From NCBI RefSeq assembly GCF_004403305.1, contig NZ_SOHE01000072.1, forward strand, positions 1 through 54,663: a DNA stretch of 54,663 bases. Reading direction: 5' to 3'. The notes below the pieces were generated by a model. The model ran no database searches, was not told the origin of the DNA, and saw nothing but the letters and a program-made list of their open reading frames with translations. Shown piece by piece: positions 1 through 7,569 of this stretch (the stretch's first letter is position 1; each line of letters opens with the position of its first letter). The stretch is from Cryobacterium frigoriphilum (GTDB lineage Bacteria; Actinomycetota; Actinomycetes; Actinomycetales; Microbacteriaceae). Both the position numbers and the translations under genes were made by a program.

Positions 1-64
1 GGCCGAGCCGCGCCGCGCCGCACCGCGCCGAGCCGGCCTGCCGACCCGCGCCGAACCGGGCCGG
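1..64. repeat. G+C simple-sequence tract
   Basis: Degenerate GCC/GCCG-type pentamer-hexamer repeats (GCCGAGCC, GCCGC) fill the start of the window downstream of the EVE gene. No gene or regulatory signal is visible. It resembles the C/G simple-sequence tract at the far end of the window. Confidence 0.6.
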
Positions 65-505
65 CTAGCGGTCGTCGGCGCTCGGCCGGCGCATCTGCTG
101 GCGAATGAGCTCGAAGTCGTGCCGGGAGATTTCGATGAGGCCTCGCCGCAACTGGTAGCCCCAGTCGGGATTGCCCCTGCTGAGGTCCAGGACCGACAGC
201 AGGGGGCGGATCGAGGCGGCCACGGCATCCGTGTCGTAATCGGTGCGGCGACGCCACGGATTGTAGGCAGAGTACGAGTCACCGGTCTGGAAGGCCGGCC
301 CGGGAGCGATGCGTCCGATCGCGGTGAACTCGCGCAGGGCCTCGCCCTCCCAGGTGTCGCGCGGCGAGTAATAGACGAGCCCGTCGGACTCATTCATGCT
401 CTCGAGCACGGTTCGGGCACCCTCGGTGGCCTGGGCCATACCCATCTGCACGCCGCGCAGCACGCGGTCGCGTTGCGCCACACCGAGCCAGAACCGAATT
501 GCCAC
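65..505 (-). CDS. EVE domain protein (UPF0310 family)
   Basis: A 146-aa protein that reads as a complete EVE-domain (PUA-like fold) protein. The opening (RFWLGVAQRDRVLRGV), the central VYYSPRDTW and the FTAIGRI strand are the family's recognisable segments. EVE/YTH-like domains are known to bind modified bases in DNA or RNA, so a role in recognising modified nucleic acid is possible but is inferred from the family only. The start is GTG at 505. An upstream TAACAA hexamer lies 6 nt before it, and only GGGG stands directly before the GTG, so the transcript may be leaderless. It is transcribed away from the next gene. The family assignment is fairly sure, the cellular role is not. Confidence 0.8.
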   Translation of the reverse strand: MAIRFWLGVAQRDRVLRGVQMGMAQATEGARTVLESMNESDGLVYYSPRDTWEGEALREFTAIGRIAPGPAFQTGDSYSAYNPWRRRTDYDTDAVAASIRPLLSVLDLSRGNPDWGYQLRRGLIEISRHDFELIRQQMRRPSADDR

Positions 506-630
506 CCCTCATTGTTACAGCAGCCCGGCCGTGAGCCAGCCACCGGGCCGGACAACACCGGGCTCGCCGAACACCGGGCTCGTCGAACACCGCGGTTGTC
601 GAACACCGCGCCGCCGACCAGACTGGACAC

Positions 631-1233
631 ATGCGCGTATTGCTGAAAGAGACCCTCGATTGCACACCGGATGCCGCGTGGCGCGCCATTCACAGCCCCG
701 CCGTTTTTCGGGAGGTCAGTTCCCCCGTCATGACCGTCGAATCCCTGGAGGCCGACGGGTTTCCCACGAGTTGGGAACCCGGCGAGCACCCCGTCACCAT
801 GCGCGGCCTCGGACTCGTGCCGCTCGGCATGCAGGTGATCCGGCTGAGCGAGACGACGCTGCGGCAGGCCGGCACCGGCACCGCCGCGGGCAACGGCGCG
901 GGCACCGTGCGTATCCTGCGCGACACCGGCCGCGGAGTCTCAGGCTCGATGGCCGCCGTCACCCACTGGGACCACCGCATGGCGATCGCCGCCGACCCCG
1001 ACCATCCCGGCAAGACGCTCTACCGCGACCAGCTGATCTTTCGGGCCGGCCACGCCACCCTCGCGGTCTGGCCCGGATTCTGGGTGTTCTGGCAGTGGCG
1101 CATGGCGCAGATCAAGCGCCTCGCACCCACCTGGCGCTTCGACCTCGGCGTCGACGTGGAGACTCCCAGCGACACCGGCACCGGCACCGGCACAGACAAC
1201 GGCACAGACGGTGTTGTTAGCGTCACCCCATGA
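631..1233 (+). CDS. SRPBCC-like hypothetical protein
   Basis: A 200-aa protein. The N-terminus (LLKETLDCTPDAAWRAIHSP) looks like the first strand and helix of an SRPBCC/polyketide-cyclase (START-like) ligand-binding fold, and the central THWDHRMAI...TLYRDQL fits the later strands. No catalytic residue can be named. The C-terminus is a low-complexity Thr/Gly tail written by a GGCACC-type hexamer run near 1175-1200. The ATG follows CAGACT by exactly 6 nt, with no Shine-Dalgarno sequence. The stop overlaps the next start by 4 bp (ATGA), so it is probably co-translated with the DUF1684 gene. Function is unknown; fold assignment is moderate. Confidence 0.65.
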   Translation: MRVLLKETLDCTPDAAWRAIHSPAVFREVSSPVMTVESLEADGFPTSWEPGEHPVTMRGLGLVPLGMQVIRLSETTLRQAGTGTAAGNGAGTVRILRDTGRGVSGSMAAVTHWDHRMAIAADPDHPGKTLYRDQLIFRAGHATLAVWPGFWVFWQWRMAQIKRLAPTWRFDLGVDVETPSDTGTGTGTDNGTDGVVSVTP

Positions 1234-1868
1234 CCTCTTCTCTGGGTGCCCTGCAGATTGCCGACTGGCGTCGCCGCGTGTTCGGCCTTTACGCGGGGGT
1301 GCGGCACCTCAGCGTGCAGAACCCCGCTGCCGGCCACGAGCTGTGGCGTTCGGGGCGCGACGAACTGTTTGCGGGGCATCCGTCGTCGCCGCTGCTGCCC
1401 GACGACCGCGCGGCCTTCACCGGCCTGCCCATCTCGGGCTACGACCCGGACTGGCGGTTCGAGGTCGAGGTGCACCGCGCCGAAGAGCCGTACCGCATGA
1501 GTGTCGAAACGGGAACGGATGGCACCATTCCGTTCGATCTCGTCGGCACCGTGCGCCTGCCCTACCTGGGCGCACTCGATGTGTGGCGCATCGCGAATTA
1601 TGCCGGCGGTCTCTTCGTGCCGATCAAAGACGCCCTGGCCGGCAAACCGGCCGGCACCTACGGCGGCGGACGCTACCTGCTCGACACCGTGAAGGGCGCC
1701 GACCTCGGCCCCGGAGCCGATGATGACTCCCTCATTCTCGACTTCAACTTCGCCTACAACCCGTCGTGTGCCTACGATCCGATGTGGGCCTGCCCCCTCG
1801 CACAGCCCGGAAACACGGTCACCGTCGAGGTTCCCGTCGGGGAGCTCTATCCCGGCAGCCGGGCCTGA
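1230..1868 (+). CDS. DUF1684 family protein
   Basis: A 212-aa protein with the typical DUF1684 ending: DFNFAYNPSCAYDPMWACPL followed by PGN and a short strand (about residues 170-205). The YGGGRYLLDT segment around residue 145 is also a family hallmark. Members are soluble and of unknown biochemical role; the conserved Cys/Pro-rich end suggests a ligand or metal site, but that is inference. It starts with ATG inside the ATGA overlap with the upstream SRPBCC-like gene, so the two form a small operon. About 290 bp of non-coding DNA with the helicase leader follows. Confidence 0.85.
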   Translation: MTSSLGALQIADWRRRVFGLYAGVRHLSVQNPAAGHELWRSGRDELFAGHPSSPLLPDDRAAFTGLPISGYDPDWRFEVEVHRAEEPYRMSVETGTDGTIPFDLVGTVRLPYLGALDVWRIANYAGGLFVPIKDALAGKPAGTYGGGRYLLDTVKGADLGPGADDDSLILDFNFAYNPSCAYDPMWACPLAQPGNTVTVEVPVGELYPGSRA

Positions 1869-2071
1869 CGACCGCCTGAGCGCGCCGGTTTGCGGGCGGG
1901 GCTTGACAGCATCCGCTAGAGTAAGAGCACTGCGAGTGCGTTGACGCGCTCGCTGCGTCGTAGAACGCCCTCTTCTTATCGCAGCCGCCGGGTATCGGTG
2001 GGCTCGATTTTTCGAACAAATCATTCTTACGGCGAACGGATGTGCCCATCGGCACCTTCGCCACGTGAATC

Positions 2072-2137
2072 CTCCTTGTTCCACCATCCGTGCGTTGCCT
2101 GAAGCGCAGCGTGCGATGGTGCTGAACGGGCGAGGAG
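2072..2137 (+). promoter_or_regulatory. Structured leader sequestering a Shine-Dalgarno
   Basis: Between 1869 and 2160 there is no gene but a long leader. CACCATC (2082-2088) pairs with GATGGTG (2115-2121); just outside, GTTC (2078-2081) pairs with GAAC (2124-2127); outside that CTCCT (2072-2076) pairs with AGGAG (2133-2137), the Shine-Dalgarno of the mini-ORF at 2142. A TGCG/CGCA pair closes the inner loop. The nested pairs form one imperfect hairpin that would hide the ribosome site. A TTGACA at 1903-1908 could be a -35 but lacks a well-spaced -10. Pairings are seen; temperature or helicase-dependent control is inference. Confidence 0.5.
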
Positions 2138-2141
2138 TCTG

Positions 2142-2168
2142 ATGCCCGAAAGGCACCACTTTGTCTAA
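2142..2168 (+). CDS. 8-codon upstream mini-ORF overlapping the helicase start
   Basis: ATG at 2142 reads MPERHHFV and stops with TAA at 2166-2168, overlapping the TTG start of the helicase (2161) in another frame. It has the better ribosome site of the two: GAGGAG at 2132-2137, 4 nt before the ATG. The helicase start has GAAAGG (2148-2153) 7 nt upstream, inside the mini-ORF. Terminating ribosomes would release right over the helicase start, so coupling or attenuation is plausible. Whether it is translated is unknown. Confidence 0.4.
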   Translation: MPERHHFV

Positions 2169-3765
2169 AACTTTCAGCGCGCTCGGCGTGCCGGCTCCCC
2201 TCGTCGCGGTTCTGACCGCCCAGGGAATCGACAGCCCGTTCCCCATTCAGGTCGACACCCTGCCCGACACCCTCAACGGCCGCGACGTGCTCGGCCGCGG
2301 TAAGACCGGCTCGGGCAAGACCCTCGCCTTCTCGCTGCCGATGGCCGCGCGCCTCGGCGGCAAGCTCGCCGGCGGCAAGCGCCGCCCTGGCCGCCCGCTC
2401 GGCCTGATTCTCGCGCCGACCCGCGAGCTCGCCACGCAGATCACCAACGCCCTCACCCCGTTCGCCGAGGCCTACGGCCTGAACACCACCACGATCTTCG
2501 GTGGCGTCTCGCAGAACCGTCAGGTCGCCGCGCTCAAGAGCGGCGTCGACATCGTCGTGGCCTGCCCCGGCCGCCTCGAAGACCTCATGAAGCAGGGCTT
2601 CGTGAACCTCGACTCCGTCGAGATCACCGTGCTCGACGAGGCCGACCACATGGCCGACCTCGGCTTTCTGCCCGTCGTGACCCGCATCCTCGACAAGACG
2701 CCGACCAACGGCCAGCGCCTGTTGTTCTCTGCCACGCTCGACAACGGCGTGGACAAGATCGTGCGCCGCTTCCTGCACAACGAGGTTCTGCACTCCGTCG
2801 ACGAGGCCAACAGCCACGTTTCCGCCATGACCCACCACGTGTTCGAGGTCACCGGCGTCGACGCGAAGAAGGACCTCGTGCAGAAGCTCGCCTCGGGCAG
2901 CGGACGCCGCATCCTCTTCATGCGCACCAAGCACCAGGCCAAGAAGCTCGCCAAGAGCCTCACCGACTCGGGTATCCCCGCCGTCGACCTGCACGGAAAC
3001 CTCTCGCAGGTCGCCCGTGACCGCAACCTCGCCTCGTTCAGCGCCGGAACCGTCAAGGTTCTCGTCGCGACCGACGTCGCGGCTCGTGGAGTGCACGTGG
3101 ACGACATCGAACTCGTGATCCACGTCGACCCGCCGGCCGAGCACAAGGCGTACCTGCACCGCTCGGGCCGCACCGCCCGCGCCGGTAGCGCCGGTGACGT
3201 CGTCACCGTCGTGCTGCCCGAGCAGAAGCGCGACACCGACGCGCTACTGCGCAAGGCCGCCATCAAGGTGACCCCGCAGCGCGTGGACGCCTCCTCGCCC
3301 GCCGTCGACGCCCTCGTCGGCGACGTTGCCGAGTACGTCAAGCCGCTCCCCCGCGTCGAACCGCAGCAGCAGCAGCGCCAGTCGCAGGGTGGTCGCTCGC
3401 AGGGCGGCCGCGGCGGCCAGGGTGGCCGTGGCGGACAGGGCGAACAGGGTGGCCGTAATGGTCGCTCCGAGAACTCCCGCGCCGACGCCGGTCGTGGCGG
3501 ACGCGACGGTGATGCAGGCCGTGGCCGCGGTGGCCAGGGTGGCCGCGATGGCGGTCGTTCCAGCGACGGCGCATCGACCGGTGGCGCTCGTCGCGAGCGT
3601 TCGGCTCGTCCCGCTGCGGCCGCTCCGGCCCGTTCGGGTTCGGCCGCTGGCCGCTCCGGCGGAGCACGCGCCGGCAGCCTGCAGGTCGGTGGCCTCGTTC
3701 GCGGCGCCGGCTCCGGCAGCACCGGCGGCAGCCGCGGCTCAGGCCCCCGCCGCTCGCAGGGCTAA
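2161..3765 (+). CDS. DEAD-box RNA helicase with RGG-rich tail
   Basis: A 534-aa ATP-dependent RNA helicase of the cold-shock/RhlE-like actinobacterial type, acting on structured RNA and ribosome precursors in the cytoplasm. Visible motifs: Q-motif region PFPIQVDTLP (about 27-36), motif I GKTGSGKT (47-54), motif Ia PTREL (86-90), motif II DEAD (159-162), SAT (about 190), and motif VI HRSGRTARAG near residue 340. From about residue 395 the protein becomes a Gly/Arg/Gln-rich tail (GGRGGQGGRGGQ), a typical RNA-binding extension. The TTG start at 2161 is chosen because GAAAGG lies 7 nt upstream and homologues begin close to FSALGVPAPL. It is transcribed alone, behind a structured leader, and ends in a strong terminator. 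Confidence 0.93.
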   Translation: MSKTFSALGVPAPLVAVLTAQGIDSPFPIQVDTLPDTLNGRDVLGRGKTGSGKTLAFSLPMAARLGGKLAGGKRRPGRPLGLILAPTRELATQITNALTPFAEAYGLNTTTIFGGVSQNRQVAALKSGVDIVVACPGRLEDLMKQGFVNLDSVEITVLDEADHMADLGFLPVVTRILDKTPTNGQRLLFSATLDNGVDKIVRRFLHNEVLHSVDEANSHVSAMTHHVFEVTGVDAKKDLVQKLASGSGRRILFMRTKHQAKKLAKSLTDSGIPAVDLHGNLSQVARDRNLASFSAGTVKVLVATDVAARGVHVDDIELVIHVDPPAEHKAYLHRSGRTARAGSAGDVVTVVLPEQKRDTDALLRKAAIKVTPQRVDASSPAVDALVGDVAEYVKPLPRVEPQQQQRQSQGGRSQGGRGGQGGRGGQGEQGGRNGRSENSRADAGRGGRDGDAGRGRGGQGGRDGGRSSDGASTGGARRERSARPAAAAPARSGSAAGRSGGARAGSLQVGGLVRGAGSGSTGGSRGSGPRRSQG

Positions 3766-3806
3766 GCACCCCGCAGCATCCGCTCAGCACCCATTGAGCG
3801 CATAAG

Positions 3807-3840
3807 AACGGGCCGGTCTCTCACGAGGCCGGCCCGTTTT
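3807..3840 (+). terminator. Rho-independent terminator of the helicase gene
   Basis: AACGGGCCGG (3807-3816) pairs perfectly with CCGGCCCGTT (3829-3838) around a 12-nt loop and runs into TTTT. This is one of the few textbook terminators in the window. Its T-tract region also supplies a TTGTGT that could be the -35 of the following GNAT gene. Confidence 0.9.
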
Positions 3841-3873
3841 GTGTGCCCGCGCAAAGCCGCTTAGGGTCGAATC

Positions 3874-4365
3874 ATGAACACCACCGTTGTCGTTCGACCC
3901 GTTACCGAAGCGGATGCCGATGCCCTGGGCCGCGTACACGCCGCCTGCTGGCACGAAACCTATGATCACCTGCTGAGCCAGGCCGCCCTGTCGCGGCTGC
4001 GCCCGGAGCGCCTCGCCGATATGTGGCGCGGCATCACCAAACAGGGCGGGGACTACCGGCAGGTGGTTGCCGTCGACGGCGACGACATCGTCGGCTTCGC
4101 TGCGAGCGCACCACGCACGGACACCGATGTCACAGCCGAGCGGGAGCTGAAGATCATGTACCTGCTGGCGTCGCATCAGGGTACCGGGGTCGGCCAGCTG
4201 CTCTTCGACGCCGTCGTCGACCCCGGCCCCTCGGTACTCTGGGTCGCCGCCGACAACCCGCGCGCCCACGCGTTCTACGCCCGCAACGGCTACACGGCCG
4301 ATGGCAGCGAGAAGACCGAAGAGGTGCTCGGCGAGAAGCTGCACGAGGTTCGACTGCTGCGCTAG
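3874..4365 (+). CDS. GNAT family N-acetyltransferase
   Basis: A 163-aa acetyltransferase that would move an acetyl group from acetyl-CoA to an amine of unknown identity. The N-terminal VVRPVTEADADALGRVHAACW is the first GNAT strand and helix, LKIMYLLASHQGTGVGQLLFD (about 92-112) contains the acetyl-CoA pyrophosphate loop (Q-G-T-G-V-G), and WVAADNPRAHAFYARNGY (about 124-141) is the C-terminal motif B. The start ATG is preceded by TAGGGT at a distance of 6 nt with no Shine-Dalgarno sequence, so a leaderless mRNA is likely; TTGTGT 17 nt further upstream could be the -35. Substrate is not predictable. Confidence 0.9.
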   Translation: MNTTVVVRPVTEADADALGRVHAACWHETYDHLLSQAALSRLRPERLADMWRGITKQGGDYRQVVAVDGDDIVGFAASAPRTDTDVTAERELKIMYLLASHQGTGVGQLLFDAVVDPGPSVLWVAADNPRAHAFYARNGYTADGSEKTEEVLGEKLHEVRLLR

Positions 4366-4395
4366 GCCTGTTCAGTGCGCAACTAGGCTGAGCGG

Positions 4396-5364
4396 ATGTC
4401 TGCAACCCCGCGCCCGATCCCCGTTATCCTCGATGTCGACACCGGGGTCGACGACGCCCTCGCGATCTTGTTCGCGCTCGCACACCCCGGGCTCGACGTG
4501 CTCGGCATCAGCTGCGTCGCCGGCAACGCCTCACTCGACCGAGTGGTCGAGAACACCCTGCGAATTCTCGATGTGGCCGGTGCCGGCGACGTGCCGGTCG
4601 CGGCCGGCGCCCACCGACCGCTGATCGAGCCGGCCCGGGCGGCCTCCCACGTGCACGGCGAGGGCGGCCTCGGCAGTCTGGTGCTGCCGGCGACGAAGCG
4701 TCGCGCCGTGCCGCTCAACTCGGTCGAGCTGATGCGCCAGCTCATCGAGGCCAGCCCCGAACCGGTGACACTTGTCGCGCTGGCCCCGCAGACCAACCTC
4801 GCGCTGCTGCTGCGCCTCTACCCGGGCCTCGCCGGCAACATCGAGCGCATCGTCTTCATGGGCGGCTCGACGAGTGTCGGCAACGCGACCGCCGTGGCGG
4901 AGTTCAACGTGTGGCACGACCCCGAAGCTGCCGCGATCGTGCTCGACAGCGGCGTGCCGACCTACATGTACGGACTCGATGTGTTCAACAGGGTCGCCGT
5001 CGACGAGGCCACGGCCGAGGCGCTGCTCGTTGGCGAGTCACCGCTCGGCCGGGTCGTCGGCGCGCTGCTGACCAACCGGGTGCTGGCCGGCTCCGACGGG
5101 GACACCGAGTACTCGGGCCTCATCGGCGACGCCGGCGCGGTGTGCGCCCTCGTCGACCCTGAGGCGCTCCGCACCCGACTGCTGCCGCTACGGGTTCAGC
5201 TCTCGGGCTACGGGCGCGGCCAGACCCTCGCGGACCTGCGCCGCAATCCGGGCGAGGACATCGTGCACGGCCTCGCCGAGGAGTGGCAGAGCGTCGAGGT
5301 GGCCCTCGACGTGGATGTGCCCCGCGTCACCGGCCTGTTCCTCGGCACTCTCGGCCTCGCCTGA
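4396..5364 (+). CDS. Inosine/uridine-preferring nucleoside hydrolase
   Basis: A 322-aa nucleoside N-ribohydrolase releasing ribose from a purine or pyrimidine nucleoside in salvage. The calcium/ribose-binding signature DVDTGVDDALA lies at residues 13-23 (Asp13, Asp15, Asp19, Asp20), followed by SCVAGNASLD (the conserved V-x-G-N) and FMGGSTSVGNATAVAEFNVWHDPEAA (about 154-180), which carries the conserved Asn and Asp. Length matches the family. The start ATG sits 6 nt after TAGGCT (4384-4389) without a Shine-Dalgarno sequence, suggesting a leaderless transcript independent of the GNAT gene just upstream. Base preference cannot be read from sequence. Confidence 0.92.
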   Translation: MSATPRPIPVILDVDTGVDDALAILFALAHPGLDVLGISCVAGNASLDRVVENTLRILDVAGAGDVPVAAGAHRPLIEPARAASHVHGEGGLGSLVLPATKRRAVPLNSVELMRQLIEASPEPVTLVALAPQTNLALLLRLYPGLAGNIERIVFMGGSTSVGNATAVAEFNVWHDPEAAAIVLDSGVPTYMYGLDVFNRVAVDEATAEALLVGESPLGRVVGALLTNRVLAGSDGDTEYSGLIGDAGAVCALVDPEALRTRLLPLRVQLSGYGRGQTLADLRRNPGEDIVHGLAEEWQSVEVALDVDVPRVTGLFLGTLGLA

Positions 5365-5412
5365 CGCCTGAAGCCTGACGGCTGACGGCTGACGGACTGA
5401 CGCCTGACGCCG
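5360..5412. repeat. CTGACGC/CTGACGG heptamer repeats
   Basis: Seven or so short direct copies of CTGACGS, including two exact neighbouring CTGACGG units, follow and include the stop of the nucleoside hydrolase. It looks like slippage expansion around the stop codon; no coding or structural role is visible. Confidence 0.7.
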
Positions 5413-5452
5413 GCCACGGCCGGACTCCCCTGCAGGTCTCACTCGGCCCACA

Positions 5453-5541
5453 CCGTGGCTAATTCAGGAAAAGTGCCGACTTTCCGGCTCCACAGGGCCG
5501 AATCAGCCTGTTCCGGACCAGATTTCCTGAATTAGCCACGG
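5453..5541. repeat. Palindromic element family, copy 1
   Basis: CCGTGGCTAATTCAGGAAA (5453-5471) is repeated as a perfect 19-bp inverted copy at 5523-5541, around a 51-bp centre with no symmetry. It sits between two convergent genes. Related ends occur at 16703, 33290 and 48879 with unrelated centres. There is no T-tract, so it is not an ordinary terminator, and no transposase gene is nearby. Confidence 0.9.
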
Positions 5542-5605
5542 CGGGAGCCGGCAAAACCGGACCGCCCGGGTTGGGTGGGTGGCTGGGTGCGTGGCTGGGT
5601 GGGTG

Positions 5606-6190
5606 CTAGCGCAGCACGCCGACGGATGCGAGGGCCGCACGCAGCAGCGAACCGCGCCCGCCCTCCATCTCGGCCGACACCCCCGGCGACGCGGCTTCGG
5701 CCGGCGTCATCCAGGTCAGCTCGAGGGCGTCCTGCCGCGGGTCGCAGGTGCCGGTGACGGGAACGACGTAGGCCAGCGAGACGGCGTGCTGGCGGTCATC
5801 CATGTACGCCGTAATGCCGGGCATCGGAAAGTATTCCGCGATGCTGAACGGAATCGGACTCGCCGGCAGCTGCGGAAACGCCATCGGGCCGAGGTCTTTC
5901 TCGAGGTGGCGGAACAGCGCGTCGCGCAGGGTCTCGCCGTAGAGCACGCGGCCGGAGACCAGGGTGCGCGTCATCTCGCCGGTCGGCCGGGCACGCAGCA
6001 GCACGCCGACCTCGACGACCTGGCCGAGACCATCGACGCGCACGGGCACCGCCTCGATGTACAGAATGGGCAGTCGCCCGCGAATCTCGGCCAGTTCAAC
6101 ATCGCTCAGCCAGCCGGGGTTCATATTGGGCCCCCCGTTGTCGGGCTTCGGCGTCCAGTCCGGATCAGGGTCAGGGGTGCGCACGGTCAT
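5606..6190 (-). CDS. DUF4916 NUDIX-like hydrolase family protein
   Basis: A 194-aa protein of the actinobacterial DUF4916 family, related in fold to NUDIX hydrolases. The conserved block runs from WLSDVELAEIRGRLP (about 27) through EAVPVRVDGLG, RALVSGRVLYGET-like LVSGRVLYGETLRDALFRHL, LGPMAFPQLP and the ending GTCDPRQDALELTWMTP. A classical NUDIX box (GX5EX7REUXEEXGU) is not intact, so catalytic activity is uncertain. ATG at 6190 is taken as start; an internal ATG nearer the conserved region is an alternative. It faces the nucleoside hydrolase across palindromic copy 1 and is divergent from the esterase. Confidence 0.8.
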   Translation of the reverse strand: MTVRTPDPDPDWTPKPDNGGPNMNPGWLSDVELAEIRGRLPILYIEAVPVRVDGLGQVVEVGVLLRARPTGEMTRTLVSGRVLYGETLRDALFRHLEKDLGPMAFPQLPASPIPFSIAEYFPMPGITAYMDDRQHAVSLAYVVPVTGTCDPRQDALELTWMTPAEAASPGVSAEMEGGRGSLLRAALASVGVLR

Positions 6191-6316
6191 GATGCCATTC
6201 TGTCTTACGCGGAGGCTCCGCCCGCAACGATTGCGCCAAACGGATGCCTTCCACACCACGGCAATGAAAGTATGGGAGTACGCGCGCCCCGCGACGCAAG
6301 CTACCGGGAGGATCCC

Positions 6317-6973
6317 ATGACCATCACCACGCCCATCGACAGCGCCGCCGTGCTCTGGTCAGCGACCGGCGCCGACCAGGTCGACCGCCCCTTGTTGATC
6401 ATCATGCACGGCTACGGCTCACACGAAGGCGACCTGTTTTCGCTCGCACCACACCTGCCGCTCGAGCCCGTGATCGCCGCGCTGCGCGCGCCGCTGCCCG
6501 CTCCCCTGCCGGTGACCGACGGCTGGGCCTGGTTTCCGATCAACGAACCGGGCAGCCCCGACCCCGCGACGGTCGACACGGCGGTCACGGCGGTGCTGGC
6601 GTGGCTCGACATGCTGCCGCAGCAGCCCACGTCGGTGGGCCTGCTCGGCTTCTCGCAGGGCGGAGCCATGGCGCTCGAACTCCTCCGCGTTGCTCCCGAG
6701 CGGTTCAGTTTCGCGGTAAACCTGTCCGGGTTCGTGGCGACGGCCACGCAGGCCGGTGACAAGACCCTGGTCGAGCATCCGCTGCCGGTGTTCTGGGGCC
6801 GCGGAACGGCCGACACCGTCATTCCGCCGAGCGCGATCGACCGCACCCAGGCCTGGCTGCCGGGCCACAGCACCCTCACGGAGCGCATCTACGAGGGCAT
6901 GCCGCACTCGATCTCACAGGACGAGCTCGGCGACGTCGTCACGTTTCTGCGCGAGCAGTACCCGCCCGCCTGA
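6317..6973 (+). CDS. Phospholipase/carboxylesterase-type alpha/beta hydrolase
   Basis: A 218-aa cytosolic serine hydrolase of the phospholipase/carboxylesterase (Abhydrolase_2) family, expected to cleave carboxylic esters or thioesters. The oxyanion-hole strand IIMHGYG is at residues 28-34, the nucleophile elbow GFSQGG places Ser113, GTADTVIPP gives Asp166 and MPHSIS gives His197, so the triad is complete. The ATG at 6317 has GGGAGG 5 nt upstream, which fixes the start. Length is normal for the family. It is followed by the tandem repeat array and has no operon partner. Confidence 0.9.
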   Translation: MTITTPIDSAAVLWSATGADQVDRPLLIIMHGYGSHEGDLFSLAPHLPLEPVIAALRAPLPAPLPVTDGWAWFPINEPGSPDPATVDTAVTAVLAWLDMLPQQPTSVGLLGFSQGGAMALELLRVAPERFSFAVNLSGFVATATQAGDKTLVEHPLPVFWGRGTADTVIPPSAIDRTQAWLPGHSTLTERIYEGMPHSISQDELGDVVTFLREQYPPA

Positions 6974-6988
6974 CCGGCGGTCACCCCC

Positions 6989-7555
6989 GCCGCCGGTTGA
7001 GCCTGCGCGCGCAACCAGGCAAGCCGATCCTCAGACCATAGGCCGTCTCACGCGGTTTCGATACGCGGGCGTGGGGCGTGCCCGCTACTCAACCAGCGAG
7101 ACCCCCGCAGCCGCCGGTTGAGCCTGCGCGCGCAACCAGGCAAGCCGACCCTCAGACCATAGGCCGTCTCACGCGGTTTCGATACGCGGGCGTGGGGCGT
7201 GCCCGCTACTCAACCAGCGAGACCCCCGCCGCCGCCTGTTGAGCCGCGACGAAGGAGCGGTCGAAACCAGGCAAGCCGACCCTCAGACCATAGGCCGTCT
7301 CACGCGGTTTCGATACGCGGGCGTGGGGCGTGCCCGCTACTCAACCAGCGAGACCCCCGCAGCCGCCGGTTGAGCCGCGACGAAGGAGCGGTCGAAACCA
7401 GGCAAGCCGACCCTCAGACCATAGGCCGTCTCACGCGGTTTCGATACGCGGGCGTGGGGCGTGCCCGCTACTCAACCAGCGAGACCCCCGCAGCCGCCGG
7501 TTGAGCCGCGACGAAGGAGCGGTCGAAACCAGGCAAGCCGACCCTCAGACCGTGG
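6989..7555. repeat. Tandem array of paired inverted GGTTGAG/TCGAAACC elements
   Basis: Four full units with periods 121, 131 and 131 bp. Each unit has a 41-bp element starting GGTTTCGATACGCGGG and ending CTACTCAACC (7054-7094, 7175-7215, 7306-7346, 7437-7477) and an opposing element starting GGTTGAG. The opposing element exists in two forms: short, ending GCGCAACC (starts 6995 and 7116), and long, ending GGTCGAAACC (starts near 7237, 7368, 7499). A common spacer (GGCAAGCCGACC, TCAGACC) joins them. It lies between convergent genes. Elements with these ends are familiar between genes in Microbacteriaceae; the tandem amplification is the unusual part. Confidence 0.95.
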
Positions 7556-7569
7556 AAGGATGCGGCGGG

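Noticed and set aside
1903..1928. TTGACA as a standard promoter for the helicase leader
   Set aside because: No -10 hexamer lies 16-19 bp downstream; TAGAGT is only 8 bp away. Kept only as a possible -35.
6989..7555. Possible CRISPR array
   Set aside because: Repeated units are 121-131 bp with no variable spacers, the parts are inverted REP-like elements, and no cas genes are near.
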